DNA of 6,416 nt. Source: Anaerolineae bacterium (lineage in GTDB: Bacteria; Chloroflexota; Anaerolineae; UBA1429). This document shows, piece after piece, positions 6,197 through 6,416 of the stretch (the first letter of the stretch is position 1; every line of letters starts with the position of its first letter). Under the pieces are notes generated by a model, which saw nothing but the letters and a program-made list of their open reading frames with translations, was not told the origin of the DNA and searched no databases. Location of the stretch: the NCBI GenBank assembly GCA_016928125.1, contig JAFGLK010000416.1:1-6416 (forward strand), given 5' to 3'. The translations under genes and the position numbers were made by a program.

Positions 6197-6416
6197 GGCG
6201 GCTCGCCATCCAGGGTAAGACCCAAAAGGCATCGGTACCCGGCGCACCAAGTGCCGCCGCCCCGCATGCAGAGAGAGAGACTGGCGCCAAGCGCACTCGG
6301 TTTCGTTCAAGCGCTGGGGTCCGGCGCCGGCACCTGGCACAGCTTGACATGGGACACCAGAACTGGATCTGAGACATCGGTCGTTACCTCAGGTTGAGAG
6401 CATAGCATGACCCCCA
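6197..6416. other. Region upstream of the operon; promoter not resolved
   Basis: About 220 nt with no supportable gene. It holds an 11-base alternating AG run (6270-6280), a perfect palindrome ccggcgccgg (6321-6330) and a small operator-like palindrome acctcaggt (6386-6394). A possible minus-strand extended -10 (TGCTATGCT, 6399-6407) sits at the right edge, but its -35 would fall outside the window, so I do not call a promoter. E. coli ybhGFSR is controlled by the TetR-family CecR; a regulator could lie just to the right. Confidence 0.3.

Noticed and set aside
6197..6340. 48-residue N-terminal extension of ATPase A
   Set aside because: The extension is low in hydrophobic pattern, Arg/Ala/Gly-rich, and unlike any ABC ATPase N-terminus. 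The ATG at 6196 gives the normal family start.
6344..6372. Plus-strand TTGACA near the right edge as a divergent promoter
   Set aside because: At 17-nt spacing the -10 position reads ATCTGA, a poor match, and no plus-strand gene follows within the window.

Overview
The window carries one five-gene operon on the minus strand, covering about 6196 down to 394. It encodes a complete ABC-2 type exporter of the YbhGFSR / YhiI-RbbA-YhhJ class. In transcription order the genes are ATPase A, permease A, permease B, ATPase B and a lipoprotein HlyD-type periplasmic adaptor. The genes are tightly spaced: 10 nt, an ATGA overlap, 87 nt and 58 nt. Every component of an export pump is present except an outer-membrane channel. 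The two ATPases match the two halves of E. coli YbhF, here as separate genes placed at either end of the permease pair. The substrate cannot be read from the sequence. Relatives are usually called multidrug or cation exporters.

Organism: the sequence is GC-rich, with clear Shine-Dalgarno sequences. The adaptor has a lipobox and a very long Ala/Gln/Glu-rich helical hairpin of a style I associate with Chloroflexota (Anaerolineae-like) and some other deep-branching bacteria. This assignment is an inference of moderate to low confidence, because no rRNA or marker gene is present.

The region after the operon (1-393) differs in character. It holds a near-consensus sigma-70 promoter (TTGACA-17 nt-CATAAT, minus strand), an unusually perfect Shine-Dalgarno (AAGGAGGTGAT) and a 17-codon ORF. 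The second half and stop codon of that ORF lie inside a 16-bp hairpin at the window edge. This looks like a leader-peptide or attenuator cassette for a gene just outside the window, and it is the least explained item here. About 230 nt between the adaptor stop and this promoter, and about 220 nt upstream of the first ATPase, show no supportable gene.

How the parts work together: ATPases A and B probably form a heterodimer with one canonical and one degenerate ATP site. Permeases A and B form the membrane pore and display large extracytoplasmic domains. The lipid-anchored adaptor docks on those domains and projects a hairpin apparently about twice the length of YbhG's.
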